Origin: Plutella xylostella
Lineage: Eukaryota > Arthropoda > Insecta > Lepidoptera > Plutellidae
DNA: 64,000 nt
Assembly (NCBI RefSeq): GCF_932276165.1
Contig: NC_063994.1
Location: forward strand, 7,254,001 to 7,318,000
Direction: 5' to 3'
In this document: piece after piece, positions 1-12,222 of the stretch
How the letters are laid out: the number at the start of each line of letters is the position of its first letter
Position numbering within the stretch: position 1 is the stretch's first letter
Notes under the pieces: model-generated
What the model was told of the DNA's origin: nothing
The model's input: only the letters and a program-made list of their open reading frames with translations
Databases searched by the model: none
Translations under genes and position numbers: made by a program

Positions 1-337
1 ATAAATTATTTCATGAACAAACTGTACTGAAATCATTCTAAAATACATTTCACTTTACCCTGAATAAGCCGTGATAGTAATATTATGTTTGCGATTTTCA
101 CATACGCCACCCCAAAGGACATTGCAAATTATTCTACTCCTTCAGAAACAGCGAATTTGGGGCATCCTATCATAATATTGGCTTCTTGAAACCCGAACGC
201 CGGCGTCGATTTAATGACAACGCCACTTACGAAGGTGGGTGATATAGGAGAGTGCTGTCTGAAGAAACTCTATAATATATAGGTACATAGGTACCTAGCC
301 CTAGGCATCTCTGGATAATGTTGGTGCTTAAAGATTT
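1..337. other. no gene seen
   Basis: AT-rich sequence without a convincing exon, repeat or RNA on either strand. Confidence 0.5.
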
Positions 338-471
338 ATAAGCGTCTACCTATCAGTATCGCACGTATCAAAACATAGGAATTTTCATAAATGTATGGAG
401 AGACGGCGTCGGCAATGCCGATGAAGTGGACGCACTTATGTGAATTTCTTTACAAACGGTGCCTAAAGTAT
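338..471. mobile_element. MITE fragment, TAAGCGTCCA family
   Basis: Begins with a TAAGCGTCTACC-like terminus and carries the core GTCGGCAATGCCGATGAAGT. The same core occurs near 11,625 and 47,650. The 47,575-47,744 copy keeps both inverted ends, so this one is read as the same family with its right terminus lost. Confidence 0.5.
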
Positions 472-641
472 AGCCATTATAATTTTAGCACTTTCAATCC
501 TTGAATTCGGTGCAATTCTTAATTATTTGATGCGCCTCTGCGACGATATTATGTTAATAACATACATACCGTTTCGTCTGCGTACCCAGTAAACAAACTG
601 TTCCCAGTTGACTGATTTACTGGGGTGGGGCATGTCGGTTT

Positions 642-798
642 AGGCTGAGGCCACACGAGCGTAATTTTGTGAGTTGTGCGCGGCAGAAAAGTGTGCGCGG
701 GGACGAGGGGGGCGGGGAAGTTACTCGCTCCCCTTGTCCCCGCGCACACTTTTTGTGCCGCGCACAATTCTCAAAATTACGCTCGTGTAGCCTCACCC
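642..798. mobile_element. fold-back MITE, about 157 bp
   Basis: Two long arms form an imperfect inverted repeat. The left arm starts AGGCTGAGGCCACACGAGCG and the right arm is its near reverse complement ending CGCTCGTGTAGCCTCACCCT. Arms are over 70 nt and meet with almost no loop. G+C is much higher than in the flanks. The short ORFs across it are by-products of the palindrome. Confidence 0.8.
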
Positions 799-799
799 T

Positions 800-2740
800 T
801 ATTATCCCGAGTGTTCACAGTTCACAGTATGCTAGTTTTACCCCGAACAACAGCCAGGTTCAATAACGTCTGGGCCATTCGGTGAGAATGCGTCTCTTTC
901 AGTGTGAAAATTAAACTGCAATCTCTCAAACCCGTTGCGATGGTCGGTTAAAAGCGAAAAAGGAAGAGTTCGATGTTCAACCTCGGTGAATAAGAGCTCT
1001 CATTAATGCGAACCCGCGACCGAATATAAAATGAAAACTTAAAGGAAAGGTATTATTAAAAATGGTTTATTTTGAAAATTAATTTTGAAGCTCTATTAAA
1101 TAGAGTCTATTTGAATTAGTTGAAGGGAAATGTTGTCGGATAGTGCCTACCTAGTTCATGGTTGGTAGTTACGGAAGTATGTATAGTAGAGGAAACAACA
1201 ATAGTTATATGCATTAGAAAGTGTAATAACTCTCGGCTATAACCAATAAATATTAGAAGTTTGGTGGAAACACAAAAAATATTGTAATCACTCGTGTAAA
1301 AAACACTGAGCATTATAGCTGCCAATGGCACGCTGATCAAGTTTAAATAAATTAAATACACCGTAATGAAATAGTGGCAATCAGGCGATTCACGAAAGCT
1401 GCACAATAAAGGTATGTATCGACGTTCAATGGCTCCAATTGGGCCCCGTATCGCTATTGTCATTCGCATGCACAACGTTGTATGTAAAATTGCAAATGAA
1501 AACGTGTCCAGCTTAATAAACTGTTGACAACGCTGGAAAAAGATAAATGATGTATGTTTGAGGGAAGGCGTAACGGTTTATAAGGTATTTATAGGATGAA
1601 TATTATAAAGAGTGTAATTCTATATCATTACTCATAACTTCCGATCGGCAGATTAATGTACCACCTTATAATATAAAGTCTAGAAAGCTATGGTTTCTAA
1701 TTGCAACATGATCAAAATAAAATCATATAGGTAGTCTTGATTCATTTACCTACCTCTCAATATTAAAATAAAACCTTATGGCCCAAGACATAATTTATCA
1801 TAACGTTCAGCCAAAATATTTTGCTCTAAACGGTGTAAAATTTTTACAAAATCTGTGAGAAACAATTTACTTTCTAACGACACCTCGTTATGTTGCACGA
1901 AAATTTATTCAAATTAAATATAAATTTTGAAAGCAGAGCTTCAAATAACTAAAATATTATGATTTATTATAAGTATTATGGAAAACGAGTTTTTTTAGCA
2001 AGTTTAAAACTATAGGCTCTTTTAAGATTAATATATCTTTGAATTACAAGTAAGATTATTCAAATAAATATACAAAAATACACACACGTTTCGGTACCTA
2101 TAGTAGAAGGTAATTAAATAGACCTAATGATAATACAGACTCGGATATAAAAATATACTGAATCAAACGAAACTGAGTAGCTTCGGTTTACTTTTCAGGC
2201 ATAAAAGTCATGACATTCAACACATAGTCTACAAATTAAGCAGGTAAGCTTTGAATCTTATACATACAATGACAGTTATCTCCGCTGGTAACTGGATACT
2301 GCTTTCGCATAAATACATACTGAAGTTGGAGGCAGGAACTTTATACCTACAAAGTGCAAACTGATAAGGTTTTATAGTTTCTAGATATGCTGATGTCATG
2401 GAACTTTAGCTTTTATGTCAATCGCCGGAAGGGTGGTACATACGACTGAAAGTTTCAGTGGCAACCGTGTTTGTGGGATCGTAAATAATGCAGATCTGTT
2501 TTATTCTGAATATACTATTTGAATTTGTATACCGTTGGGAGTGAGTACACAGTACAGTCAACTTTAAAAACGTATACATTTTAGTTCAAATTCCACGGAA
2601 TAACCTTTTAAAGCGCGGTAAAGCTTGCGGGCAACAAAGTGCATCTAGACCGAAAAATTTATTAAAATCCCCGACATTTATCACTAAAAGTGCATGACTT
2701 TTGAATGGCTAAGATTTTTTTTTATAAAGTATGGCTAAGA
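800..2740. other. intergenic, no gene seen
   Basis: AT-rich; the longest open frame (1116-1475, minus, 119 codons) has no recognisable domain, no splice context and low-complexity hydrophobic composition. Nothing else is supported. Confidence 0.45.
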
Positions 2741-2744
2741 ACAC

Positions 2745-2960
2745 TCTTATGACTTTTTTTTTATGAAAAATCTTTATTAAAATTTAAAAATTTAACTTAA
2801 ATCACAACACACTGTGATCCTCACACTAGGTAATACCTGTATCGTGAGAGATCAGGTTCGAACTTACACAAAACAAGCCGTAAAACACAGTTTGTCACAC
2901 AGGACGCAAAATAAAAAGAGCAACACTATCCATAACACAACAACATATGAAAAATCGGTT
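2745..2960 (-). mobile_element. possible LINE 3' tail
   Basis: On the minus strand the stretch ends in an AATAAAGATTTTTCATAA-like poly(A)-signal tail, as in 3' ends of lepidopteran non-LTR retrotransposons. There is no coding remnant, so the family is undetermined. Confidence 0.3.
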
Positions 2961-3158
2961 CAGCCGTTACGGAGATAGGCTACCACAGACTAAGTTAAAC
3001 TTATAACCCCCTCTTTTTCGTCGGGGATTGATAAAATATAGGCATGAATATCGTGATATATGAGGTATAGGCCATTTTTCTGCTTACAGAGAACTGCATT
3101 TCGGTTAAGAAGTTAGCAAAATAATGACTGAGACTGTTTTAATAGCGTACGGATTAAA

Positions 3159-3285
3159 TACAATACAATACAATAAACTTTATTTGCACACCATAAAAAA
3201 ACTTAAATCTAACTTAAATAACAGAAATGCACAAATGGCGGTCTTATCGCTAAAAGCGATCTCTTCCAGACAACCGTTGTAACTA
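3159..3285 (-). mobile_element. Jockey/CR1-like LINE 3' end
   Basis: Read on the minus strand it has the LINE 3' UTR signature found repeatedly here: GTTGTCTGGAAGAGATCGC, then GATAAGACCGCC, then a pyrimidine-rich stretch, AATAAAG and a (GTATT)n tail. The same layout follows an RT C-terminus at 28,952-29,396, which supports the call. Confidence 0.7.
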
Positions 3286-3314
3286 AGAAAAGATAAACCA
3301 TAAATAAGAATAAA

Positions 3315-3885
3315 ACCGGCCAAGTGCGAGTCGGGCTCGCGCACAAAGGGTTCCGTAGCAGCAAAATTACAGTTAAATCAACCTATCTCAAAAACTATAA
3401 GAGATACTTTGATCAAACCAAAAATCGTTGAAAGAGTTAATTAGCATGCATCACCTCTATTTTTTTTAGAATTTTATACCCCGTAGTTATAAAAATAGAG
3501 GGGGGGGGACATACTTTTTACGACTTTGAGAGCTGATATCTCAAAAACCGTTCACTTTAAGAAAAATGTTTTTTAGAAAACTTTATATCATTTTAAAAGA
3601 CCTTTCCATTGATACCCCACACGGGTATGTACATCGAAAAAAAAAATTTCATCCCTCAGTTACATGTATGGGGGGCCCCACCCCCAATTCTTTTTTTTAC
3701 TATTTAGTGTCATATTTTTGTAGCGGTTCATACAACACATATTCCCATCAAATTTCATCACTGTAGTACTTATAGTTTCCGAGTAAATCGGCTGTGACAG
3801 ACGGACAGACGGACAGACGGACAGACGGACATGACGAAACTATAAGGGTTCCGTTTTTGCCATTTTGGCTACGGAACCCTAAAAA
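3315..3885. mobile_element. lepidopteran non-autonomous element, copy 1
   Basis: Starts AACCGGCCAAGTGCGAGTCG and ends CTACGGAACCCTAAAAA. It contains a GGTTCCG motif near each end in opposite orientation and an ACGGACAG tandem run at about 3796-3830. It is almost identical to copy 2 at 6347-6921. Differences seen include a 4-nt indel after GCAGCAAA, a different G-run length, GCGGTTC versus GCAGTTC and CGAAACTAT versus CGAAATTAT. The superfamily (Helitron-like or other) is not decided by the sequence alone. The 66-codon ORF inside is repeated in copy 2 and is not a gene. Confidence 0.85.
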
Positions 3886-3889
3886 TGAA

Positions 3890-5350
3890 TACCTGTATGA
3901 AAATAAAACTTGAGCTTAGACCGCGTGCGGGGCAATCCCGCATGCGTGATGATATCCGCACGCTATTAAAAAAACCCTTAAATTAAACCAATTCCTACTT
4001 TTGCACAACAGATAACAACAAGAAGAAAATTTCCAGACTAGCATTGCAATAGAATTGCTATTTCCTCAAACCAATCGTAAAAATCTAACGGGAAGCAATA
4101 AAAAAAAGAAAACACTACAGCCACTCAAAGCTATTTATTGTTGTATTAAAGTAAACGATCAACACTTCTACCTTATATTATGAGGTAAGAAACATGTTTG
4201 TTATATTTTCTGTACAACTAATAAGTATAGTGGGGTACAGACAAGTACCTAGTAACATAACAATAATGTGTGTATACCTAATATATTTTAGGATTCTTCT
4301 CTCACATTCCCTTTCACACATTCTTGATGGTATGACTTGAAGTCTTGATTGGAAACTACAAAGAGGCAAACCTAGCATGGGCAGGCCGCCCTCGGTCAGA
4401 TTCTAGAAGAAAGGTCATGAGTCATGACCTATACCATATGATAGCACCTAGCATCATATCAAGGGTTATAAGACCCAAAAACGGTATAAACTTCGTAGAT
4501 GACTCCAAAAAAACAAACCCTAACCAAAACAAAACACAGAGCAATGAAATACATACCTCTATAATAACATAATATAAGCTCAAGTGTGCAATACCTACAT
4601 TGATAATGATCAAAAGGAAGTTGTGTGCCTGAGTAATAAATTTCCTATGAGTTACGCAGCAATGTATTACGACTACAGTATGTTTCTTTATCCTCATAAG
4701 TTATTATCGTATCACAAGGATTGCGTGGAAGAAAAGATTTCACCAAATTAATGACATAGCTCGAGGCTTGGGGCGAAAATTGGCAAGAGGAAGACAATAA
4801 AATGGTTTTATCGGCACAGATTTTGTAAACAAAGATCTGGATGCCTACATGTATACAGTACTTTTCCTAAGGTTTTCGGCACGTATCAGTTTGATATAAT
4901 ATTTAACTAACTTTATTATTAAATAGGTACCTAGGTATTTTATGAATAACTTCAATTTCTTACCATAAACTACCTCTATTATGAGAAAATTATGATTTTG
5001 CCTGTCTTCGCCCAAAAGTGAGCGGCATGTATACTTTTGGCTATTAACAATAGTAAAAAATCTTCAATCCAGACCGCAGTTATGTTGAAGTGTGCGTTAA
5101 GTTACTCACCAAACCAAAGGAGCAAAGATTCGCAGGCACACATTCTTAGAGAAACATTAGAAACAAACTTATATACTTATACACTTACTTACAACTTACT
5201 TTATAACATGTTATTATGTAATACTTGTAATACTTGCTTAGTAATATAATATGTTGTCGTTAAATGTAAAAAAACGTAATAATAATCCTTAAATGGCCTG
5301 TGTTAAGTTAAATTATGTTGGTTAATAAGTAATAATGTTGAGCTGTGGAT
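3890..5350. other. no gene seen
   Basis: AT-rich. Short open frames overlap on both strands near 4345-4697 without splice context or motif. The last 150 bp run into an (AAAT)n and may be a LINE tail. Confidence 0.4.
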
Positions 5351-5355
5351 TACTG

Positions 5356-5384
5356 TAAATAAATAAATAAATAAATAAATAAAT
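5356..5384 (+). repeat. (AAAT)n microsatellite
   Basis: About seven AAAT units. Such runs usually mark the 3' end of an inserted LINE in this window (compare 34,790-34,803). Confidence 0.8.
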
Positions 5385-5991
5385 ACTTACTCCCTCATTT
5401 TAGTCGGAGTTAAATAAACCCATTTGGCACCACAGCCGCGTCAAAATGCCCGCGAATGTAACTGATGCCAGTAAAAGAAAGAAAGAAGGAATCTCTCTCG
5501 ATTGAAACAGAAAATAAGCTACCAATATCTACAAATGGTTTTCTTTCCCTGTCACCTTCCCTTTACTACTTTTTTATTGTTTTTCTCGTGTGCTCTCGAC
5601 CGAAAATATTCATTCATATGAATAGGCTTTTGTACATAGCGTCCCATTTCGCTTGCTACGGCAATTTGTCTGGAAAATAGGGAATCAGATGCGAATTGTT
5701 TTTCTTGCTAAGGGAATATCGACCTAGCGTTCTCACTTACGTCTCGTCATTTTCAGTTAGGTTTCTCGTTGTCTTAAGCCCTAAATAGAAAAAGGCGTGT
5801 ATTTTTGTACAGTTTACCAGTTGTTTCACTCTATATGACAAAACAGTAAGTTTCGGATCGTTACTGCACAAGCCACGACTATATTTCATTGTATTAAATA
5901 TGCCGATTGCACGACAGCTCGGCTTTCGTCAGTATAGTATCATAGTAACTTTCCAGTTTCCTCGACCATACGATGGTTTTGACGTAACACT

Positions 5992-6071
5992 TTCATCATC
6001 ATCACGAACCATTACGTCCCCACTACTGGGGCACGGATCTCCTTGAAATGAAGGAAGGGTTTTGCACTATA
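5992..6071 (-). mobile_element. LINE/SINE 3' end with (GATGAT) tail
   Basis: Reverse complement reads CCCCAGTAGTGGGGACGTAATGG...CGTGATGATGATGA. This matches the 3' end of the 5S-derived SINE at 9656-10030, which implies mobilisation by the same LINE machinery. Confidence 0.6.
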
Positions 6072-7037
6072 GGTCTGTTTCACATTATCTGGATAATGGC
6101 TATCTGTGGGATAAACGACTTGCTGTCATTATCAGTAATTACAGTGTAACTTTAAAGTCCTGAAAACGGAAGTGGTACCAAAATTCCTAACCTAACTACA
6201 TAATTGTAAAAGACAGTATTTAGTCGATCTATTATATTTATTTCAGCTCAAATCCGTTAAAAAACCTTTAAGTATCAATCGGTACTTTACTTTTGAAATA
6301 AATGTACTTAATTTAATAACTCACTATAATAAAAAGTATATCCAAAACCGGCCAAGTGCGAGTCGGGCTCGCGCACAAAGGGTTCCGTAGCAGCAAATCA
6401 AAATTACAGTTAAATCAACCTATCTCAAAAACTATAAGAGATACTTTGATCAAACCAAAAATCGTTGAAAGAGTTAATTAGCATGCATCACCTCTATTTT
6501 TTTTAGAATTTTATACCCCGTAGTTATAAAAATAGAGGGGGGGGACATACTTTTTACGACTTTGAGAGCTGATATCTCAAAAACCGTTCACTTTAAGAAA
6601 AATGTTTTTTAGAAAACTTTATATCATTTTAAAAGACCTTTCCATTGATACCCCACACGGGTATGTACATCGAAAAAAAAAATTTCATCCCTCAGTTACA
6701 TGTATGGGGGGCCCCACCCCCAATTCTTTTTTTTACTATTTAGTGTCATATTTTTGTAGCAGTTCATACAACACATATTCCCATCAAATTTCATCACTGT
6801 AGTACTTATAGTTTCCGAGTAAATCGGCTGTGACAGACGGACAGACGGACAGACGGACAGACGGACATGACGAAATTATAAGGGTTCCGTTTTTGCCATT
6901 TTGGCTACGGAACCCTAAAAACGAACTCTTTATTTTTATCTGCCTTTATAATTGGACTGACAGATTTATATTTCAGACAGTGACAGCATGTCTTTTATCC
7001 CACAGGTAGCCAGTATCGGAGATTGTGAAACAGGCCT
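6072..7037. mobile_element. TIR element interrupted by a second element
   Basis: The left end GGTCTGTTTCACATTATCTG and the right end are inverted repeats; the reverse complement of the right end begins GGCCTGTTTCACAATCTCCG. Arms stay similar for about 65 nt through a CTGTGGGATAAA core. The 575-bp element at 6347-6921 is inserted inside, so this host copy is the older of the two. Confidence 0.7.
6347..6921. mobile_element. lepidopteran non-autonomous element, copy 2
   Basis: Near-identical twin of 3315-3885, same orientation, same termini (AACCGGCCAAG / GGAACCCTAAAAA). The low divergence and nesting inside the TIR element at 6072-7037 point to recent transposition. Confidence 0.85.
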
Positions 7038-7066
7038 TAAGACTGAGTTAAAGTAACCTGTATTTA

Positions 7067-7432
7067 AGGGCCAAGGTGCAAGGGCACCAACAAATTAAAT
7101 CTAGATTTGGTGTCAAATGTCGATTTAAGAAACGTCAGTCCATATAAAATTTGACACTTACTGCCAGTTTCTATAAGTATCTCTATCTATCCATAACTGG
7201 TAGTTACTTTCATACGATTTGACATAATCAAAAATAACAATCTGTCAAAATCGTATGAAAGTAACTACCAGTTATAGTTAGATAGAGTTATAGAAACTGG
7301 CAGTTAATCGACATTTAACATTTGTTTTAGTGTCAAATCTCGATTTAAGAAACGTCAGTCCATATAAACTTTGCCACTAAATCGAGATTTAACACTAAAT
7401 CTAGATTTAATATGTTGGTGCAAGTGGCCCTA
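7067..7432. mobile_element. long-TIR MITE, about 366 bp
   Basis: Outer arms AGGGCCAAGGTGCAAGGGCA and, inverted, AGGGCCACTTGCACCAACAT. An inner hairpin is built on ACTGCCAGTTTCTATA and its complement, and the CGTCAGTCCATATAAA block occurs twice. No coding capacity. Confidence 0.75.
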
Positions 7433-7434
7433 AA

Positions 7435-8028
7435 TGTACCTCCATAAGTGCGACACCCTGAGCGGCACTCACTGCAGAAAGGAAATACTTTATTTCCTCT
7501 TATTACTTAGCGTTAGTAATCCATTTTCCGCATTGAATCTATCAATAGCTGTCGTACTTTTTATGTCCAATAAAAGTGTCTTTAAACGGGGTTTTGCAAT
7601 ATACCTAGGTGCGTATTTTGCATACAATAGACAATAGTTATCATTTGCAATCGCTATGCAAAATAGTACCATATACTTTATTAGACATACCTATTAAACA
7701 ACAAAGTAACACAATAACTGCAAGAATCTAAAACCAGATTCCAAGTAACAATTACAAAGTAACTTTTAAGCCATTTTTATTTATTAATTAAGTACTTATA
7801 GGTACTTTCTTTAAAAAACTTATAGTGAAATATTGACAGACTAAAACAAAATTATACATAACAATACTGGTTAAGTAGCTAACTGTTTTAAACCGTAAAA
7901 TTTGCATACCTAGTTATTTCAGGGCTAGTCTTAATAGCCCTGTTGCATGGCAAAGTGCAAATGGACCGCCTCCTTAAATAGGCGATGAAAGTTTGCACGA
8001 CACTTCTTAGACTAATAATAGAAGCCTA
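7435..8028. other. no gene seen
   Basis: Overlapping short ORFs on both strands at 7434-7672 lack any family signal. AT-rich. Confidence 0.4.
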
Positions 8029-8031
8029 CAA

Positions 8032-8167
8032 CCTTATTCATAGAAAATTTACAGAACGTTTTAGCTAATGAACTGTTTTGTCCATCTCTGTCAAATAACA
8101 AATTCTTCCTTGTCAGAGAGGGACACCTGTTATAGGTACGTTCTGTAACTTTTCTATGAATAAGGGA
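8032..8167. mobile_element. fold-back MITE (CCTTATTCATAGAAAA)
   Basis: Left CCTTATTCATAGAAAATTTACAG and right CTGTAACTTTTCTATGAATAAGGG are inverted. The centre contains GTCAGAGAGGGACA. A second partial copy lies at 56,784-56,879. Confidence 0.7.
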
Positions 8168-8220
8168 GATAGTTTTTAACTTTTAACCCCCCTTTTTACC
8201 CCTTTCAGCCCACTAACACT

Positions 8221-8334
8221 CACTTTTACCAAACGCTAAACGTATAAGAAATTGTATTTAAATACATTTTTGTACTAACTGACAGACGTTTGATAGGCTA
8301 CTAAATACGTTTAGCGTTTGGTGAAATTCCACTA
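8221..8334. mobile_element. MITE, AAACGCTAAACGTA family, copy 1
   Basis: Inverted ends TTTTACCAAACGCTAAACGT and ACGTTTAGCGTTTGGTGAAA with a shared core TTTGTACTAACTGACAGACG. Relatives are at 26,663-26,788, 35,567-35,674 and 53,170-53,277. Confidence 0.8.
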
Positions 8335-8339
8335 AAGTA

Positions 8340-9650
8340 TAACTTACTTACAATTTTTGCAATACACTGTGAGGTCCATTTCTAAAACCATAAGGTGGTT
8401 ATACAATACCGCACGGCACAAGTACTACAACTACTTACCTACTTTTCTTTATAACTTACAATAAAACAGAACCTTTTACTAAAATAAATCGCACAATGTC
8501 TTTCTGCCTGAACCCGAACGCAATTTTTCAAGTTCCGCCCGACAGCCGGTCTTTTTACACGAAGCCTGATTAACCACAGCTAAAGCCTTCCTTACTGATC
8601 AATTGAACAACATAAGCGGGAAAGCGAAAATGTTGTAAATGTAAGGAAAGTGGTTTCTTTTCAGCCTTGAGAGGCATTTTTGGCGAAATGCGAGGTTTTT
8701 ATGTTAGGTACATAAAAAAATTAAACTGGCGTAACATAAATGAGGTTAATGCGATAGGAGATACTTTTAATGTGTAAATAAATAGGTACATACAAGGTAC
8801 ATATTTATCAAATCAAAGAGGTAAAAAGAACAATCTTATAAATTAATCACTAGGTAAATAGGATAACGATTACAAATTAATAAAAAAACTATCAAACTAA
8901 TTGAAACATTTGTAGATCTAAAATTACAAACAAAGTAAGAAAATGCACTAGCTACGCGCCATATATTTAAGTGATCAGTTGATTGATTGTTTACCTCAGA
9001 TGATCAGTTACGACCAACTTGGTAACAAACCAACTTAACGCCATAAAACTAGCAACTAGGTGAAACATCAACCCGATAGAATTAGCACTTCCCACACAAC
9101 TGTACATAACTAGTAACTTTGTAATTAAAGTGATTGAGCTCCGAACCTTCTGAATTAAAACTTTGTTGTAGCTACTCGTATTTTGTAAAAAAAAACTAAT
9201 TAAAAACACGGCAAAGTAGAGAGAGTATTTTTTCAGTACATTCTGGGAAACGGAAATTTATAGCAATGAAAAAGCACAAACATGTAGTATTCTACGAAAT
9301 AAATAATAATCTAAGTTCCTACGAACGCTTGTTTTATACACAAGGTACTTTATACAAAAACAAGCAAACAAACGAACATGAATTATTATTTGAAGGTCTA
9401 AAATGTATATTTGTCACACCTAAATAAATTTATTTTAGATACTTTCTAAAACACTGGGCCGGACGTTAGTGACCTGATGCAGGGACGTACATCGTACAAG
9501 CCTTAGGTATAATCCATTACCTTCACTAAGCATTTTTTTTACAAAATAATTTCTTTCTACATCATATCAAGTGAACCGTTTAGATTATTTTTTCTTGGCA
9601 TTTCTTTCTTCATCAATCAGGCATATCAGTTATTATTAGTAGGTACTATG
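8340..9650. other. no gene seen
   Basis: AT-rich sequence without exon-like ORFs or recognisable repeats. Confidence 0.45.
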
Positions 9651-9655
9651 TGGTA

Positions 9656-10030
9656 GGAAGCGTCCGTAGTCGAGCGGGCCTCAGTGATCGTAACTGATCG
9701 CTGAGGTAAAGCAACAACTGACACGGTCAGCCATTGGATGGGTGACCAATTTCAAGTGGTGCTTTTCTGGACGCTTCCGTGCTTCGGACGACACGTTAAG
9801 CCGTGGGTCCCGATTGCTGCTTCGGCAGCAGTCGTTAAGCCTAGTCAGAGGCCTTCGGGCGGCTTGAAAACATCTGACAGTCGGGTTGCCCACTTACCCG
9901 ACAACTCTCTCAGCACAATCTTGCTTGTGTTGGGGTCCACCAACCCGCACTTGGCCAGCGTGGTGGAAGGAGACCCGTTCCCCAGCAGTGGGGACGTAAT
10001 GGGTCGTGATGATGTGGTAGTAATTATTGG
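9656..10030 (+). mobile_element. 5S-rRNA-derived SINE (SINE3 type)
   Basis: The 5' part resembles 5S rRNA: GATCGCTGAGGTAAAGCAAC followed by GGTCAGCCATTGGATGGGTGACC at about 9726-9748, the internal promoter (box A/C) region of 5S genes. A body unrelated to 5S follows. The 3' end GCAGTGGGGACGTAATGG...GTGATGATG is shared with a separate tail at 5992-6071. SINE3 elements are known as 5S-headed SINEs; the assignment here rests on eye alignment. ORFs on both strands are incidental. Confidence 0.75.
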
Positions 10031-10514
10031 TGGGAAAAGTCGGAAAAAGTTATCCAGTACATCATGAGGTAACATTTTTCAGTGACGTTCGTTTTCGAAA
10101 TCCTGTTTTTAATGACGTATTAATGTTATCCTGTACTTACTTATATTATAATTTTAGATATTTTTGGTACCTATTATTCCACACAATCTGATCATCTTTG
10201 CGCCCCACACAGTCCCTGTGCCCTAGTCCGTCCCTGAATAAAACCCGGGTTTTAATCGGTGTTTTATAATTACAAAAAACCCACTCATACTTCATGTGAG
10301 CAAATAACAAGATTCAAACGGCCATTTTTGTGAACACGCGATCCACTCACGCGATATATTATTTTGTAGAGATCCTTTGTAAGCAATTTTTACTGAAAGT
10401 CTTAGAAAACTACATACTAGACGTACTACCTTTAACCTTCGCTAATGAAGAATAAAGTTTGCTCAAAAGATACATAAATCGATGCAGAGACATTAAAACA
10501 CCCCACATTTATAA

Positions 10515-10757
10515 TAATATGTGGGGACAACTCACACACGGCCATTCGACTCCAAGCTAGGCAGAGCCTGTGATATGGGTATCGGACAGCTGATATATCT
10601 ACACAAATACATAGATAGATGCATATTAAATATAAATATCAACATCCAAGACCCGAGACCAAATATCTGTCTAACAAATATCTGCCCCAGCCGGGAATCG
10701 AACCCAGGACCTTCGGCTTAGCAGTCAGGGTCACGAACCACTACACCAGTCGGCCGC
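10515..10757 (-). mobile_element. tRNA-derived SINE, copy a
   Basis: Minus strand carries a tRNA-like head with a box B-like GGTTCGATTCCCGGCTGGGG, followed by repeats of CAGATATTTGTT and a tail. Same family as 38,790-38,912 and 59,935-60,108. It is not a functional tRNA gene: the acceptor stem is not closed and mismatches are present. Confidence 0.75.
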
Positions 10758-10759
10758 CT

Positions 10760-11600
10760 TTGTTCATTGATTTTGTTCGGGGGTTAAAAAGAGGGAGTTG
10801 CACAGAAATTACGAACAGGCGTTTTTTTACACATAAACGTGTCTTTTTCAGGAACCCGTAATATATAGGTCTCTCGGGAGTAACAAATACGTGGAAGCTT
10901 AATTTACCAAAGTGAAAGTCTGGGCGAACGTTTGAAAACAAATAAAATATGTACATACATTTACAATGGAGACTTTGATGTAAGATGATAATTCTAGTCA
11001 TCACAGTGAATATACATAAACCATCACACTGGACTAGGTATTGGTATTATTTTACTCCATTGTTCGGTAGGCAGAAGTGCAATTTTGTACAAACTTTTAT
11101 TCGTTTTGCGCGTCAATCATTTGCACTTAATTTAGGTAATTATTAAGATAAAGTAACATAATATTATAATGGTGCAATGGATTCTAATATGATAAATAAG
11201 TAGGTAGTCGCTCTGACACCTAAGGTAAGATAAAAAGAGATTTAGGTGTCAGTGCCCTCCAGTATGTGACAGATTTGTGGATAATAGGTAGACATAACAT
11301 GTTAAAAATAATTTCCAAAATTCATTAATTCATTTTTCTTCCTGAAATGGAGTCAAATAAACTTGACCGCTCTCACAGTGACAATGATACCTGAGACCGT
11401 TTCTTTGCCCCTGAATGTACATTGCACATAGCCTGATTATTTACTTTATGCACGAAAGTCACGTTATGTTTATGTATTGTAACAAATGTTCCCTTACACT
11501 TGCAGTCGTCTGTACATTGGGAGGAAATGGCCACATCCGGTACAGAGCGCCACAGCCGAACTGCCTGCGGTGTGGGCCTGCGATCCACTGCAGACCATTG
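10760..11600. other. no gene seen
   Basis: Overlapping short ORFs on both strands near 11,373-11,733 are shadows of each other and partly overlap a MITE remnant. No splice-supported exon found. Confidence 0.4.
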
Positions 11601-11604
11601 AGAT

Positions 11605-11719
11605 AGCTGAGCGATGTATGGAGAATGCCGATGAAGTGGACGCACTTGCGTGAAATTCTATACAAAGAATACTGAATTCGATGCATCCGTGGCGTGCGAT
11701 TACGACAGGTAGACGCTTA
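11605..11719. mobile_element. MITE fragment, TAAGCGTCCA family
   Basis: Contains ATGCCGATGAAGTGGACGCA and ends GTAGACGCTTA, the right terminus of the family whose complete copy is at 47,575-47,744. Confidence 0.6.
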
Positions 11720-11784
11720 CCTTTATTGTACAAATGTAGTATATTATACAGTACACATGCAAATGTAAATTTTTGCTACTTTCA

Positions 11785-11985
11785 CATTCTATTCTATTCT
11801 ATTCTATTCTATTCTCATAGGGGGTGAAGTTCCTGTACGTGGCTCTCTCGAGTGGAACCTTTGTACATATCCCCTTGGTTTCAGCTCAGCCAGCCTAGCT
11901 CCCGGGTAAACTGGAGTAGCAGGCCTGGGTGTTGTAATAGCTGAGGTAGGCGCTCTGTTGGTCCAAGAATAGATACTTTCACATT
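11785..11985 (-). mobile_element. retroposon 3' end with (AGAAT)n tail
   Basis: On the minus strand a block with GGTTCCACTCGAGAGAGCCA precedes a tail of AGAAT units (11,785-11,815). The same block and tail recur at 31,793-31,925. Confidence 0.55.
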
Positions 11986-12222
11986 TTTTTGTTGTTTTTG
12001 TGTGTGTGTGACACACACACACGTGAAAACGAATATATTATATTTTTCTTTATTTACCTACATTGTTTCAGCTACGATCGGTGGAGGCTCTACCTTATTT
12101 TCGCCGTCATGTACCCACTGTCGTCAACGTCCGTCCGTCACCTCCGTCAAACAACATGGCGCAGGCCGCACACCCTCCACTATGCCTCCAAATTCGGGTC
12201 TCTTGCTACGTTTATACAGAGT

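Noticed and set aside
3566..3766. 66-codon ORF, repeated at 6602-6802
   Set aside because: Lies inside the two copies of a non-autonomous repeat; identity reflects the repeat, with no start context or domain.
3796..3830. Short spaced tandem run (ACGGACAG), considered as a CRISPR-like array
   Set aside because: Simple 8-bp tandem repeat without spacers, part of a eukaryotic mobile element.
9681..10075. Overlapping ORFs on both strands, up to 109 codons
   Set aside because: They cover the 5S-derived SINE; open frames are incidental.
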